NCBI GenBank assembly: GCA_002336475.1 | Contig: DDCX01000071.1 | Span: forward strand, 40,936-57,805 | DNA from: Flavobacteriales bacterium UBA1995 | GTDB taxonomy: Bacteria; Bacteroidota; Bacteroidia; Flavobacteriales_D; Sanyastnellaceae | Length of the DNA stretch: 16,870 nt | Direction: 5' to 3' | Shown here: piece by piece, positions 1 to 6,860 of the stretch | How the letters are laid out: each line of letters opens with the position of its first letter | Numbering within the stretch: position 1 is the stretch's first letter | Made by a program: the position numbers and the translations under genes | The notes under the pieces: generated by a model | The model's database searches: none | Told to the model about the DNA's origin: nothing | What the model saw: the letters and a program-made list of their open reading frames with translations, nothing else

Positions 1-19
1 CCACCACCTTCGCCTTCAT
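1..19 (-). CDS. possible start of a third gene in the sia unit (partial, cut by window edge)
   Basis: On the minus strand an ATG at 19-17 opens a frame reading Met-Lys-Ala-Lys-Val-Val up to the window edge. It lies 26 bp downstream of the siaC stop codon. An AAGG is placed about 6 bases before the ATG, which could serve as a weak ribosome binding site. In other bacteria sia-type kinase and phosphoprotein genes are followed or preceded by a PP2C-type phosphatase or a diguanylate cyclase, so such a partner is possible. Six codons are far too few to identify anything, and this may not be a gene. Confidence 0.3.
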
Positions 20-31
20 TTTGACCTTATC

Positions 32-50
32 CCTAAAGAATGCCTTTAGG
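32..50 (-). repeat. 7-bp perfect inverted repeat across the siaC stop codon
   Basis: CCTAAAG at 32-38 and CTTTAGG at 44-50 are perfect reverse complements separated by 5 bases. The right arm contains the TAA stop of the SiaC-type gene. No T-run follows on the minus strand, so it is a poor intrinsic terminator. It may be a small mRNA hairpin between siaC and the next gene, or chance. Confidence 0.35.
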
Positions 51-414
51 CTTCCGGGTCAATCTCGACGAACTTGAAAGGGACGTTCACAATGTGATCA
101 TAATCCTCACCTGCTTCAAGCATGTCTTCATCGTCCGCGTCGAAATACCATTGAACTTCCAGAGCTTCGCTGTGCTCAAGACGCTTGAACAGGTCCAACA
201 GACATTTACTGCTGCTGGTATTGAAGTACTCAAGCTGGACCTGAACGGTCAATTTAAAATCAACGGGGATCGACTGGGCCCAATCCAAAACCGGCCGATA
301 AAAGTCAACAGCATTCTCGGGAATTGAACGGCCAGACAACACGAGGCGCTGGTCTTCAGAATGGAAAACGATCTCTGGCGTTTTGACAGAAGGAGAGATA
401 TGTATGGGACCCAT
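46..414 (-). CDS. siaC: SiaC family regulatory phosphoprotein (DUF1987)
   Basis: A 122-residue protein matching the SiaC/DUF1987 family in length (about 125 residues) and pattern. The N-terminus has the family signature of a conserved SPSVKTPEI segment followed by FHSEDQRLVLSGRSIPENA. Around residues 61-70 is the stretch LEYFNTSSSK; in Pseudomonas aeruginosa SiaC the matching threonine (here Thr66) is phosphorylated by SiaB and dephosphorylated by SiaA, which controls binding of the diguanylate cyclase SiaD. Here the gene lies 13 bp downstream of a SiaB-like gene on the same strand, so the kinase-substrate pair is kept. No SiaD or SiaA is visible inside the window; they may lie beyond the left edge or be replaced by another partner. 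A perfect TAnnTTTG box ends 4 bp before the ATG. The identity of the downstream output is unknown. Confidence 0.88.
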   Translation of the reverse strand: MGPIHISPSVKTPEIVFHSEDQRLVLSGRSIPENAVDFYRPVLDWAQSIPVDFKLTVQVQLEYFNTSSSKCLLDLFKRLEHSEALEVQWYFDADDEDMLEAGEDYDHIVNVPFKFVEIDPEA

Positions 415-418
415 GAGT

Positions 419-426
419 CAAAAGTA
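419..426 (-). promoter_or_regulatory. TAnnTTTG (-7-like) box before siaC
   Basis: Minus-strand TACTTTTG is an exact match to the Bacteroidota -7 consensus and ends 4 bp before the siaC ATG (414). No TTG is present 17-23 bp upstream. The site lies between the siaB stop and siaC, so it could be an internal promoter or part of the recurring near-start motif seen at several genes here. Confidence 0.35.
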
Positions 427-427
427 G

Positions 428-1024
428 TCAACGTGTGCAAGCCACTTCGACGGAGAAAAACAATTTGGGACGGTCTCCAGCGTGAATAATCCGAATCTGG
501 GGCAGCGCAACGGCCGCCTTAGCCAACGATACCCAGCCCAATCCAGCACCACCACGGGGAGTTCGGATGCTGGTATTCAAGCACTCGCGATAGAGGTTTC
601 TCCAATCCAGTTCTCCATCCTTCATGGAAGATGCCGTGATTTCTTGCAATGAACTGTACTGACGCATCCATCGCTCAACAACAGGCACATCCTCCAAACG
701 AATGGCGTTTAGACTTCTGATTTTGAATCGGGGCTCCCCATTTAGCGAACGGCCAAGCAGCTTGAACTGAGCAGAACGAAGGGGGTCTGCGTGGCGTTCC
801 AAATTCTGAACGCACTCAATCACAGAGCGAAATATCCTCCGGTCTTCCATTCGTTGAACCACAACCTCTTCGAGGTGCTCCAAAAGCACATCCAAGTTGT
901 GGGTAGAAGGTTTGCCTTCAAAGGAAGCCAAGCCCATCCAATGCCCCTTTGAAGGAGAAAAGACTGGACGTGTATCAGTAGAAATCATCAAACAGCAGGA
1001 GTCGGAATCGTTGCTTCTACGCAT
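428..1024 (-). CDS. siaB: SiaB family protein kinase (DUF6272, GHKL-like)
   Basis: Up to 198 residues; resembles the SiaB/DUF6272 family of serine/threonine kinases built on a GHKL ATPase-like fold. The central segment with VIECVQNLERHAD looks like the N box (Glu and Asn, Mg-ATP binding), and the later TPRGGAGLGWVSLAK looks like the glycine-rich G2/ATP-lid region. The family phosphorylates SiaC, and the SiaC-type gene follows 13 bp downstream, supporting the call and a shared transcript. The start is uncertain: ATG at 1024, ATG at 988 (residue 13) and ATG at 937 (residue 30) are all in frame, and none has a ribosome binding site. The family-like part begins near residue 30 (MGLASFEGK). The gene is divergent from the methyltransferase gene. 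Confidence 0.75.
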   Translation of the reverse strand: MRRSNDSDSCCLMISTDTRPVFSPSKGHWMGLASFEGKPSTHNLDVLLEHLEEVVVQRMEDRRIFRSVIECVQNLERHADPLRSAQFKLLGRSLNGEPRFKIRSLNAIRLEDVPVVERWMRQYSSLQEITASSMKDGELDWRNLYRECLNTSIRTPRGGAGLGWVSLAKAAVALPQIRIIHAGDRPKLFFSVEVACTR

Positions 1025-1039
1025 TTGGCAGTGTTGAGG

Positions 1040-1066
1040 TTGCCCAATTCCTTAGAATTATCTTCG
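1040..1066 (+). promoter_or_regulatory. candidate Bacteroidota promoter for the methyltransferase-ZIP pair
   Basis: TATCTTCG at 1059-1066 differs from TAnnTTTG at one position. A TTG at 1040-1042 lies 16 bp upstream and another at 1034-1036 lies 22 bp upstream, close to the expected -33 spacing. The box ends 9 bp before the ATG at 1076, giving a very short leader. Confidence 0.35.
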
Positions 1067-1075
1067 CGCGCTCCC

Positions 1076-1843
1076 ATGGACGCATCCCATCAACCCTCCG
1101 AGTGGTTCGAAGCTTGGTTTGACAACCCGCATTATCACCAGCTCTATGGACACCGCAGCAATGCAGAGGCCGAAGCATTCGTGGAGTCCATGCACAAGAG
1201 ATGGAATTGGGAGGGACTGAGCCTGTTAGACTTGGCTTGTGGCAAAGGCCGGCACGCTTATGCAGCAGCCATGAAAGGCCACCGGGTAGTCGGACTGGAC
1301 TTAAGCCCCAACAGCATTGCCGCAGCGCAACTCAGCCACAGGGCTGTAAAGGGCTTGTCTTTTGTTGAAGGAGACATGCGGGATTTTTCGCTGGAACAGC
1401 GGTTTGACGGCATCCTCAACCTGTTTACCAGCTTTGGCTATTTCAGCCAACCCGAAGACCACATGGCAGTCTTGGCCAATGTGCACGCTCATTTAAAGCC
1501 TGGTGGATTTTTTGTCTTGGATTTTCTAGATGTGCAATTCGCCCAAAAACATCTGGTGCACAATGAGCAGCTGGAGCGCGGAGGGGTGAGCTACCAGATT
1601 TCACGGGAACTGGTCCCCGCCATGGGAGATGGATACCCCACCTTCGTAAAACGCATTGCCCACACCACTGCTGCTGGATCGAAAGAACACGTGGAGCGGG
1701 TGGCCGCTCTAGACAACGAACACCTCACCTCCATGATGGCTGAATCTGGATTTGAAATATTGGGCAGGTACGGCTCGTATGCCCTCGATCCCTGGATAGA
1801 AGGGGAGAGCAACCGACTTATACTTCACACCCAGAAATCATGA
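1076..1843 (+). CDS. class I SAM-dependent methyltransferase
   Basis: A 255-residue Rossmann-fold methyltransferase of the Methyltransf_25 type. Motif I is LLDLACGKGRHA at residues 50-61 and binds the SAM methionine/adenosine; the acidic end of strand 2 is VVGLDLSP at about 71-78 (Asp75); EGDMRD at 98-103 and LKPGGFFVLDF at 140-150 are the later core motifs. The N-terminal WFDNPHYHQLYGHR is typical of a widespread Bacteroidota methyltransferase group whose substrate is unknown. The ATG at 1076 is chosen over an in-frame TTG at 1025, because the conserved region starts just after it and a promoter-like box lies between the two. The stop codon overlaps the start of the ZIP transporter gene (ATGA), so the two are probably translated together. 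Substrate not determinable. Confidence 0.88.
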   Translation: MDASHQPSEWFEAWFDNPHYHQLYGHRSNAEAEAFVESMHKRWNWEGLSLLDLACGKGRHAYAAAMKGHRVVGLDLSPNSIAAAQLSHRAVKGLSFVEGDMRDFSLEQRFDGILNLFTSFGYFSQPEDHMAVLANVHAHLKPGGFFVLDFLDVQFAQKHLVHNEQLERGGVSYQISRELVPAMGDGYPTFVKRIAHTTAAGSKEHVERVAALDNEHLTSMMAESGFEILGRYGSYALDPWIEGESNRLILHTQKS

Positions 1844-2583
1844 CTGCTGGAATCACCCTGGTATTGGTGGCGTTGATCGGAGCATTGCTCGGAGAATGGT
1901 TGGGAGACAGATTCAAGCAACACATGCCGCTGCTCTTGTCTTTTGGTGGGGCATTTTTATTGGGGTTGTGCTTTTTGCACCTCCTGCCCGAAGCTTTCGT
2001 CATGAATCCAACGGCAGGTCACTGGGTGATCGCTGGATTTTTGCTCCAAATCGGACTTGAATATTTGAGCAAGGGTATGGAGCATGGCCATGTGCACGGT
2101 AGCCGTTTTGGTTTGCTTGCCTTTTTGAGCCTATGTCTTCATGCACTCATTGAAGCGATGCCCTTTGGCCTAGACACGGCGCAGTTGGCCCACGACCACG
2201 CCCATGACCACGCGCATGCAGGTCACCACCACCACCACTTCGGTGAAGGTCAACTCGCTCTTTTGGCGGGCATCGCGTTGCACAAATTGCCTGTTGCCCT
2301 CGCCTTGGCCACCATCTTAAAAGCCACCGTCACCAAAACATCCTTGCGCTGGGTTTGGATCTTGTTTTTTGCAGCCACGCCTGTGTTTGGTATGCTCATC
2401 GCAGGCTCCTTGCCTCAAGTACCCTCCGTCTTTGGTGCTTTGAATGGGGTGTTGGTGGGCATTTTACTGCACATCTCAACCACCATTTTATTTGAGACGG
2501 CAGATGGCCACGATTTCAATGCGCGCAAATTGCTAACCATCCTCGGAGGGTTGTTGCTGTCATGGATCGCCAGCCCTCATTAA
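1840..2583 (+). CDS. ZIP family divalent metal transporter
   Basis: A 247-residue inner-membrane protein with about eight hydrophobic segments and a histidine-rich cytosolic loop at residues 118-133 (HDHAHDHAHAGHHHHH), the hallmark of ZIP (SLC39-like) transporters that import Zn2+ or related metals. The fourth membrane segment has HALIE at 101-105, matching the metal-site His-x3-Glu motif. The fifth has HKLPVA at 148-153, where many family members have HKxPE, so the second metal-binding glutamate is replaced by valine. HISTTILFE near 211-219 is the conserved segment in helix 7. The start overlaps the methyltransferase stop by 4 bp. Metal preference and direction cannot be read from the sequence. 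Confidence 0.88.
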   Translation: MTAGITLVLVALIGALLGEWLGDRFKQHMPLLLSFGGAFLLGLCFLHLLPEAFVMNPTAGHWVIAGFLLQIGLEYLSKGMEHGHVHGSRFGLLAFLSLCLHALIEAMPFGLDTAQLAHDHAHDHAHAGHHHHHFGEGQLALLAGIALHKLPVALALATILKATVTKTSLRWVWILFFAATPVFGMLIAGSLPQVPSVFGALNGVLVGILLHISTTILFETADGHDFNARKLLTILGGLLLSWIASPH

Positions 2584-2745
2584 GGGAAGTAGTGTAACCC
2601 AAATGAGAAAGCAAACGTATCGGGACCAAATCTTGTCCCATGAAGCGTTTCCGCATTCGCATTACGATCAAGAAGTTCGAACGCATTGAATTGAGCACCG
2701 ACCAGTTCGGATTTGAGCTCTTCGAGCACTGCTTGAACTGATCGA
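2580..2745 (-). pseudogene. possible C-terminal remnant of a lost gene
   Basis: This 162-bp gap between the ZIP gene and HMG-CoA lyase reads open on the minus strand for about 55 codons, from just after the lyase stop to a TAA at 2582-2580 that overlaps the ZIP stop. The residues look protein-like, starting near SVQAVLEELKSELVGAQFNA and ending FAFSFGLHYFP. The aromatic, alternating end resembles the last strand of an outer-membrane barrel, but that is only an impression. There is no ATG; a GTG at 2729 would give a 49-residue protein. It may be a decayed gene end, a short gene with an unusual start, or chance. No family recognised. Confidence 0.3.
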
Positions 2746-3618
2746 TTATTGAAGTCCAGAGAGCAAGCTTTGAGCCAGAGCCAAAGCTTCCTGGTTCCAT
2801 TCTTTTTTTGCGCCGCCCCACCCAACAGGGGCATCCATCAAGACTTCGGTAGGCAAATTGCCCACCAATTCGTCCTTGGCCATGGGGCACCCACCCAAGC
2901 CGCCCAGGGCACCGTCAAACTTGCGACACCCTCCTCGCCAAGCGGCCTCCATCAAAGGAGCAGCCGCTTCACGTCGTCCGTGTAAATGAACACCAACGGC
3001 CATATCAGGTGTGGCCGAAATGACTTGAGAACAAACAGACTCAACCATGCGTTCGTCAGCCTGACCCACGGTATCGCTGAGGGCCAAATTCACCACTCCC
3101 AGCTCTTCGTGCAACCGGCGTGCCCATTCACCTGCCAGTTCCGGGGACCATGGATCTCCATAGGGGTTTCCAAAGCCCATGCTCAGATAGACAACCACGC
3201 CCTTTCCCGATGCAGAGGCTGCATTTTGGATGCGCTCCAAACGGCGCCAGCCTTCTTGAATACCTCCTCCTGTATTGCGCTCCTGGAAAGTCTCTGAGAT
3301 GCCAAAGGGGAACCCTATGAAATCAGGACGACCATGGGCCAATGCGTCATGGGCACCGCGCTCATTGGCCACAATGGCCAAAACAGCCGTCTCAGTCTCT
3401 GGCAATGCCTCCAACACTTTTGCGCTGTCGGCCATCTGCGGGACCGCCTTAGGAGACACAAAACTGCCTGCGTCCAGAACATCAAAGCCAACCTCCATCA
3501 ATGCCGACAAGTACGCCACCTTATGGGAGGTGGGAATCAAGGGCGCGATCCCTTGCATGGCGTCCCTCGGACAATCCGTGAGGGACCAACGGTCACCGCC
3601 AATGTTGGTGCTGCTCAT
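2746..3618 (-). CDS. hydroxymethylglutaryl-CoA lyase (HMG-CoA lyase family)
   Basis: A 290-residue TIM-barrel enzyme of the HMGL-like family, which splits HMG-CoA into acetyl-CoA and acetoacetate in leucine degradation and ketone metabolism. Conserved parts: CPRDAMQ with catalytic Arg18 and metal ligand Asp19 (usually GPRDG); GSFVSPKAVPQMAD at 51-64; SDTVG at 181-185; metal-ligand histidines in HLH at 211-213; and LGGCPMAKDELVGN with catalytic Cys244 at 241-254. An aspartate replaces the usual glutamate just before the GSFVSPK motif, as I recall being common in Bacteroidota homologues. The ATG at 3618 is chosen over upstream in-frame starts because homology begins there and a TAnnTTTG-like box ends 4 bp before it. 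It stands alone, divergent from the small gene at 3722. Confidence 0.88.
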   Translation of the reverse strand: MSSTNIGGDRWSLTDCPRDAMQGIAPLIPTSHKVAYLSALMEVGFDVLDAGSFVSPKAVPQMADSAKVLEALPETETAVLAIVANERGAHDALAHGRPDFIGFPFGISETFQERNTGGGIQEGWRRLERIQNAASASGKGVVVYLSMGFGNPYGDPWSPELAGEWARRLHEELGVVNLALSDTVGQADERMVESVCSQVISATPDMAVGVHLHGRREAAAPLMEAAWRGGCRKFDGALGGLGGCPMAKDELVGNLPTEVLMDAPVGWGGAKKEWNQEALALAQSLLSGLQ

Positions 3619-3622
3619 GACG

Positions 3623-3656
3623 CAAAGATTGAACAAAATGAAACCCCAACCGACAA
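3623..3656 (-). promoter_or_regulatory. candidate promoter for HMG-CoA lyase
   Basis: Minus-strand AATCTTTG (3630-3623) matches TAnnTTTG except the first base and ends 4 bp before the ATG at 3618. TTG trinucleotides sit 16 bp (3649-3647) and 23 bp (3656-3654) upstream, near the expected -33 distance. This would give an almost leaderless mRNA. Confidence 0.4.
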
Positions 3657-3721
3657 CGTGACGTATCGGAACCCACATCCGCTCTGCGGTGCGATCACAA
3701 CACAACGTCAACCCCTTGAAT

Positions 3722-3976
3722 ATGGACCTCCGTACTTTCAACAGGCTTCCCCTCGATGAGAAGACCAACTACATGTGGGACCACGGGAACTGCATTTCCC
3801 AGCGCATGGTAGAGAACCGATACATCCTTTGCATTTTCGAAATCAATGGATTCTATGTAGAGGCGATCTACAGCAAACAAAACAACCGCGTCAATGCGAT
3901 CCTCCCCATCATGGGAATGGAGGCCTGGGAGTCCTATGTTGAACGCGTGATTCGCAACGTCACTGAGATGAACTGA
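3722..3976 (+). CDS. small conserved hypothetical protein (84 residues)
   Basis: An 84-residue acidic soluble protein resembling short Bacteroidota proteins of unknown function with a pattern of a tryptophan-centred N-terminus (KTNYMWDHG), then a beta-rich stretch (RYILCIFEINGFYVEAIYS), then INNxI-like residues. No signal peptide or membrane segment. The ATG at 3722 is preferred over an upstream in-frame ATG at 3689, because the family-like part starts there (MDLRTFNRLPL). The 3' end overlaps the 3' end of comEC on the other strand by 17 bp, and a strong hairpin 100 bp further on may stop its transcript. The function is not known. The codon and residue pattern make it a real gene rather than a shadow of comEC, since most of it lies outside comEC. 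Confidence 0.72.
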   Translation: MDLRTFNRLPLDEKTNYMWDHGNCISQRMVENRYILCIFEINGFYVEAIYSKQNNRVNAILPIMGMEAWESYVERVIRNVTEMN

Positions 3977-5699
3977 TGACCTGCCATGTCCCATCCCACG
4001 TTCGGCAACGAATGTGGTAAGGCGTCATGGCCCATTGTGTCCCGCACCACCAGATTGAATCAGGTGGATGATTGGAAACCCGCTCTATCAAGGAGCGGGT
4101 TTTCCATTTTATATGCCCTGGTCGCGAGGGCGTTGGAAGTACCGTAAAAACGGCCAAATGGTCGTGTTCTAAAACCACACAGTCCGTGCCTGCCATGATC
4201 ACCTGTGGCTGGGCATGGTCAGCCCATGGCCCTCGCAACACGGCGCAAGTGGTCAACACACCCGCCATCCCGAACAGCACAGGCTTCTTTACCGCCAAGC
4301 CCCAAAAAAAGCCGAGTGCCACAGCGCAGCCCGCAGCGGCAGTCATGGTCCGATCCAAAGGCATCACGTAAGGGGAACACTTGGCCCATTCACCTGCCAG
4401 CCCGAGGAACAGCTCCAACACCAATGAGAGCGCATGCTGCAGCCATTGAGAAAATACCTCCGGCAAAACACACCAAGCCACAAACAGCAATAAAATGGCC
4501 AGAACAAAAGGTGTGGCCACAATGTTGGACGCCACAAAGCACAGGGGCAGCTTTCCGAAAGCAGGCCATGCCAGAGGTGCAGTACATGCGGTGGCGACCA
4601 CAGGAACGCCCACCAACATAACGCAGTAGCGCCACCAGCGGGACCAACCCAGTGCACGGACAAAGCGGTGCAACAAGAGGATTCCTGCGGTAGCCAAAAA
4701 ACTCAGGCCTACCCCCAAATCACCCATCGATTCTGGCCACATGGCCACTATGAGCAAACCCACGGCAGAAAGGACCGTCGGCCCATCGGGCTTCCGTCTC
4801 AATGCCACGGCACATGCAGCCACAGAAGTCATGGCCGCTGCACGCACGGCAGAACCCGTCCATCCACACAACCCAACATACATCCACACCAAGGGCAAAA
4901 ACACGTAAGGCTTCCATGGGTGTGGGCAGCGCACCAAGCGGAGGACCAGAAGAAGAAATCCCGCCACCAATCCCACGTGAAATCCAGAGACAGCCACCAA
5001 GTGTGACAACCCAACATCGGAAAAAGCATCCCGGGTAGAACGTGGCAATGCACTCTTGTCACCGGTGATCAAGGCCAGCAGCAATCCTGATGGCGCTCCT
5101 CCTCCAATACCCATGCAACGACGGGTCACCCTCTGCTTCACCGCCGCCACAGCCTCCCGAAACCGTCCTTGGATGCCCATTTCATCGGTGGACATGCCAC
5201 ACCAAATCACCTTGTATTTGGCCCTAACTCCTCGGCCATTCAGAAACGCAGCCTCGTCAAAATCCGCAAGGTGAATGGGGGAGTGTGGTAGGATTTGCTG
5301 GACACCGGCCACCAATATCCGTCCCACCTGTAATTTGAACCCCTTGGCTTCCAACAGCACGCGCTCGCCCCTCGAGTCAACGGCCAACCAGCGTTCTGTA
5401 TCTCCGCGTGTAGGCCATGATTGCACCAATTCGAACTGCTTTACCTGATGCTCTGAGGTCACAGTTTCTGATGATCTGTGAAGCACACAACTTCTGGCAC
5501 CTAAGCCCACTGCACTTCCGAGCAGCACAACACCCAAGACTGCAGGCCTAAGTCCGCTGCTCTTCATCAGAAGCACAGCAGAGACCAAAGCCAAAACGAC
5601 AGAACCAGAAACCAAGAACTCAAAACATACTGAACCGGTCAACACCCATCCCAAAGCCATACCGGGAAGCATCCACCGCAAAAGCTCTGGCCCACGCAT
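3960..5699 (-). CDS. comEC: ComEC/Rec2 family DNA-uptake channel, without beta-lactamase domain
   Basis: A 579-residue polytopic membrane protein. Residues 1-75 are two or three membrane helices; about 80-190 is a soluble OB-like (DUF4131) part; about 203-470 is the Competence domain, with the family signature GDKSALPRSTRDAF at 213-226 followed by LSHLVAVSGFHVG at 231-243. ComEC forms the inner-membrane channel that passes single-stranded DNA into the cytosol in natural transformation. The C-terminal 90 residues lack the HxHxDH metallo-beta-lactamase motif found in Bacillus-type ComEC; a short form is common in Bacteroidota, so a separate nuclease would be needed. The ATG at 5699 has a TTGATTTG box ending 5 bp upstream. 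No other competence genes are in the window. Confidence 0.9.
   Translation of the reverse strand: MRGPELLRWMLPGMALGWVLTGSVCFEFLVSGSVVLALVSAVLLMKSSGLRPAVLGVVLLGSAVGLGARSCVLHRSSETVTSEHQVKQFELVQSWPTRGDTERWLAVDSRGERVLLEAKGFKLQVGRILVAGVQQILPHSPIHLADFDEAAFLNGRGVRAKYKVIWCGMSTDEMGIQGRFREAVAAVKQRVTRRCMGIGGGAPSGLLLALITGDKSALPRSTRDAFSDVGLSHLVAVSGFHVGLVAGFLLLVLRLVRCPHPWKPYVFLPLVWMYVGLCGWTGSAVRAAAMTSVAACAVALRRKPDGPTVLSAVGLLIVAMWPESMGDLGVGLSFLATAGILLLHRFVRALGWSRWWRYCVMLVGVPVVATACTAPLAWPAFGKLPLCFVASNIVATPFVLAILLLFVAWCVLPEVFSQWLQHALSLVLELFLGLAGEWAKCSPYVMPLDRTMTAAAGCAVALGFFWGLAVKKPVLFGMAGVLTTCAVLRGPWADHAQPQVIMAGTDCVVLEHDHLAVFTVLPTPSRPGHIKWKTRSLIERVSNHPPDSIWWCGTQWAMTPYHIRCRTWDGTWQVISSSQ
4076..4111 (+). terminator. 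intrinsic-terminator-like hairpin, antisense inside comEC
   Basis: AAACCCGCTC (4076-4085) and GAGCGGGTTT (4093-4102) form a perfect 10-bp GC-rich stem with a 7-base loop, followed on the plus strand by TTTT at 4100-4103 and TTTTAT at 4107 onward. It lies 100 bp downstream of the stop of the plus-strand small gene (3976) and inside codons 533-541 of comEC on the opposite strand. The best reading is a terminator for the small gene's transcript; effects on comEC transcription are also possible. Confidence 0.5.
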
Positions 5700-5704
5700 G
5701 CCAG

Positions 5705-5712
5705 CAAATCAA
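5705..5712 (-). promoter_or_regulatory. TAnnTTTG-like box before comEC
   Basis: Minus-strand TTGATTTG matches the -7 consensus at all fixed positions but one and ends 5 bp before the comEC ATG at 5699. No TTG lies 17-23 bp upstream. It suggests that comEC has its own start of transcription rather than only readthrough from the glycosyltransferase gene 83 bp upstream. Confidence 0.33.
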
Positions 5713-5748
5713 AGCAAAGGGGACTCTAGCCGTGCCGTCCTTTCACAA

Positions 5749-5773
5749 CTGCGGCCATTGAATTGGCCACCGC
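5749..5773 (-). repeat. imperfect inverted repeat after the glycosyltransferase gene
   Basis: In the 83-bp gap between the glycosyltransferase stop and comEC, GGCCA (5752-5756) and TGGCC (5763-5767) pair around a 6-base loop; flanking TGCGG and CCGCA could extend the stem past a bulge. No T-run follows on the minus strand. It is a weak candidate for a terminator. Confidence 0.25.
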
Positions 5774-5782
5774 ATTGTCGGT

Positions 5783-6859
5783 CTACCGAAACCGAGAGGC
5801 CGGTAGCTCAGACCAGCGTTTTTTACCGCGCAAGAAGTAATCGACGATGATGCTGCCCTGATAATGGCCAGCTGATGCATCACGTGACAGCTCAACGCCT
5901 GAGCAGGCTTGGATCTCCTGTTGACGCTTGGCCTTCATCGAAGACCAGCTGCTTCTAAACTCTCCGTGAGCCTGAATGACGGCTTTGAAAAAATCAACCT
6001 TGCCCTCGGTTAGGAACCTCAGAGCCGCAATTCCATCCAGCAACTGCCGGAAGAGTATGCGCCACACGATGCCAGGCCGGTGGTCGTTCTTGAGCAACAA
6101 AAAGAGGTTGTTCCTAAAATTCAATTTGGCCTTCCGCGGACTCGAATGGGCCAACGTTCCACCCCCCAAATGGTACACGTGGACGGACGATGCCACGCCC
6201 ACAACATGCCCCCTGTTGCGCATCCGCCAGCACAAATCAATCTCTTCCATGTGGGCGAAGAAATCAACATCCAAACCTTGGGTTTCAGTCCAAACAGAGT
6301 TTCGAACCAACAATGCAGCTCCTGAGCCCCAAAAGACAGGGCGGTCCGAGTCATACTGGCCCGTGTCCTGTTCGAAAGCATCGAATATCCGGCCCGCACA
6401 AAACATAAAGCCAAAGCGGTCCATGTAACCACCGGCTGCCCCGGCATACTCAAATTCTGCCCGGCGATCAACTGCTCGAATTTTAGGTTGGACTGCAGAC
6501 CAACCCTGTGCCTCTGCGGAATTGACCATGCCATCTACCCATTGGGGAGTCACTTCTACATCACTGTTGAGCAGCAGAACCCATTCCGCATTGAGCCGTG
6601 CACTCAACGCCTTTAACCCCTCGTTATAGCCACCCGCAAAACCATGATTTTCGGACAACTCGACCACCTCCACATCGGGAAACTCATTCCTCAAGAGGTC
6701 CACACTGCCATCATCGGACCCATTGTCAATGACAACCACCCTGTCAGCTGGGACATTGTGTGCCACCACAGAAGGAAGGAAACGCCGCAAATGAGCGGCC
6801 CCATTCCAATTGAGAACAGCTACGGCAACACGACAGGAGGGAAGCGGCGATGTGGGCAT
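5783..6859 (-). CDS. family 2 glycosyltransferase (rhamnosyltransferase-like)
   Basis: A 358-residue GT-A fold glycosyltransferase. The N-terminal VAVAVLNWNGAAHLRRFLPS is the typical nucleotide-sugar binding start of GT2 enzymes; VVVIDNGSDDGS at 41-52 follows; NSDVE at 98-102 is the DxD-like metal site; HMEEIDLCWR near 203-212 is the catalytic-base ED region. No membrane segment is evident, so it is probably a cytosolic or membrane-associated enzyme acting in polysaccharide or glycoprotein glycan assembly. The ATG at 6859 is only 1 bp beyond the upstream GWxTD gene's stop (6861-6863), so it is preferred over an upstream in-frame start at 6922, and the two are almost certainly co-translated. 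The sugar donor and acceptor cannot be determined. Confidence 0.88.
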   Translation of the reverse strand: MPTSPLPSCRVAVAVLNWNGAAHLRRFLPSVVAHNVPADRVVVIDNGSDDGSVDLLRNEFPDVEVVELSENHGFAGGYNEGLKALSARLNAEWVLLLNSDVEVTPQWVDGMVNSAEAQGWSAVQPKIRAVDRRAEFEYAGAAGGYMDRFGFMFCAGRIFDAFEQDTGQYDSDRPVFWGSGAALLVRNSVWTETQGLDVDFFAHMEEIDLCWRMRNRGHVVGVASSVHVYHLGGGTLAHSSPRKAKLNFRNNLFLLLKNDHRPGIVWRILFRQLLDGIAALRFLTEGKVDFFKAVIQAHGEFRSSWSSMKAKRQQEIQACSGVELSRDASAGHYQGSIIVDYFLRGKKRWSELPASRFR

Positions 6860-6860
6860 G

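Noticed and set aside
2161..2240. Repeated His codons resembling a short tandem repeat
   Set aside because: They encode the histidine-rich metal loop of the ZIP transporter and need no other explanation.
2622..2639. GGGAC/GTCCC inverted repeat in the gap after the ZIP gene
   Set aside because: The stem is only 5 bp with an 8-base loop and no T-run; too weak to call a terminator.
2516..2890. Minus-strand frame of about 124 codons spanning the gap at 2584-2745
   Set aside because: It runs through the ends of both neighbouring genes in other frames; only the other frame ending at 2580 looks protein-like.
3275..3759. Several long plus-strand frames opposite HMG-CoA lyase
   Set aside because: They are antisense shadows of a well-conserved enzyme and show no protein-like pattern.
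4205..4621. Open frame of about 138 codons on the plus strand
   Set aside because: It lies wholly antisense to the membrane domain of comEC, is rich in Pro, Arg and Gln as expected for a reverse-complemented hydrophobic gene, and has no recognisable domain.
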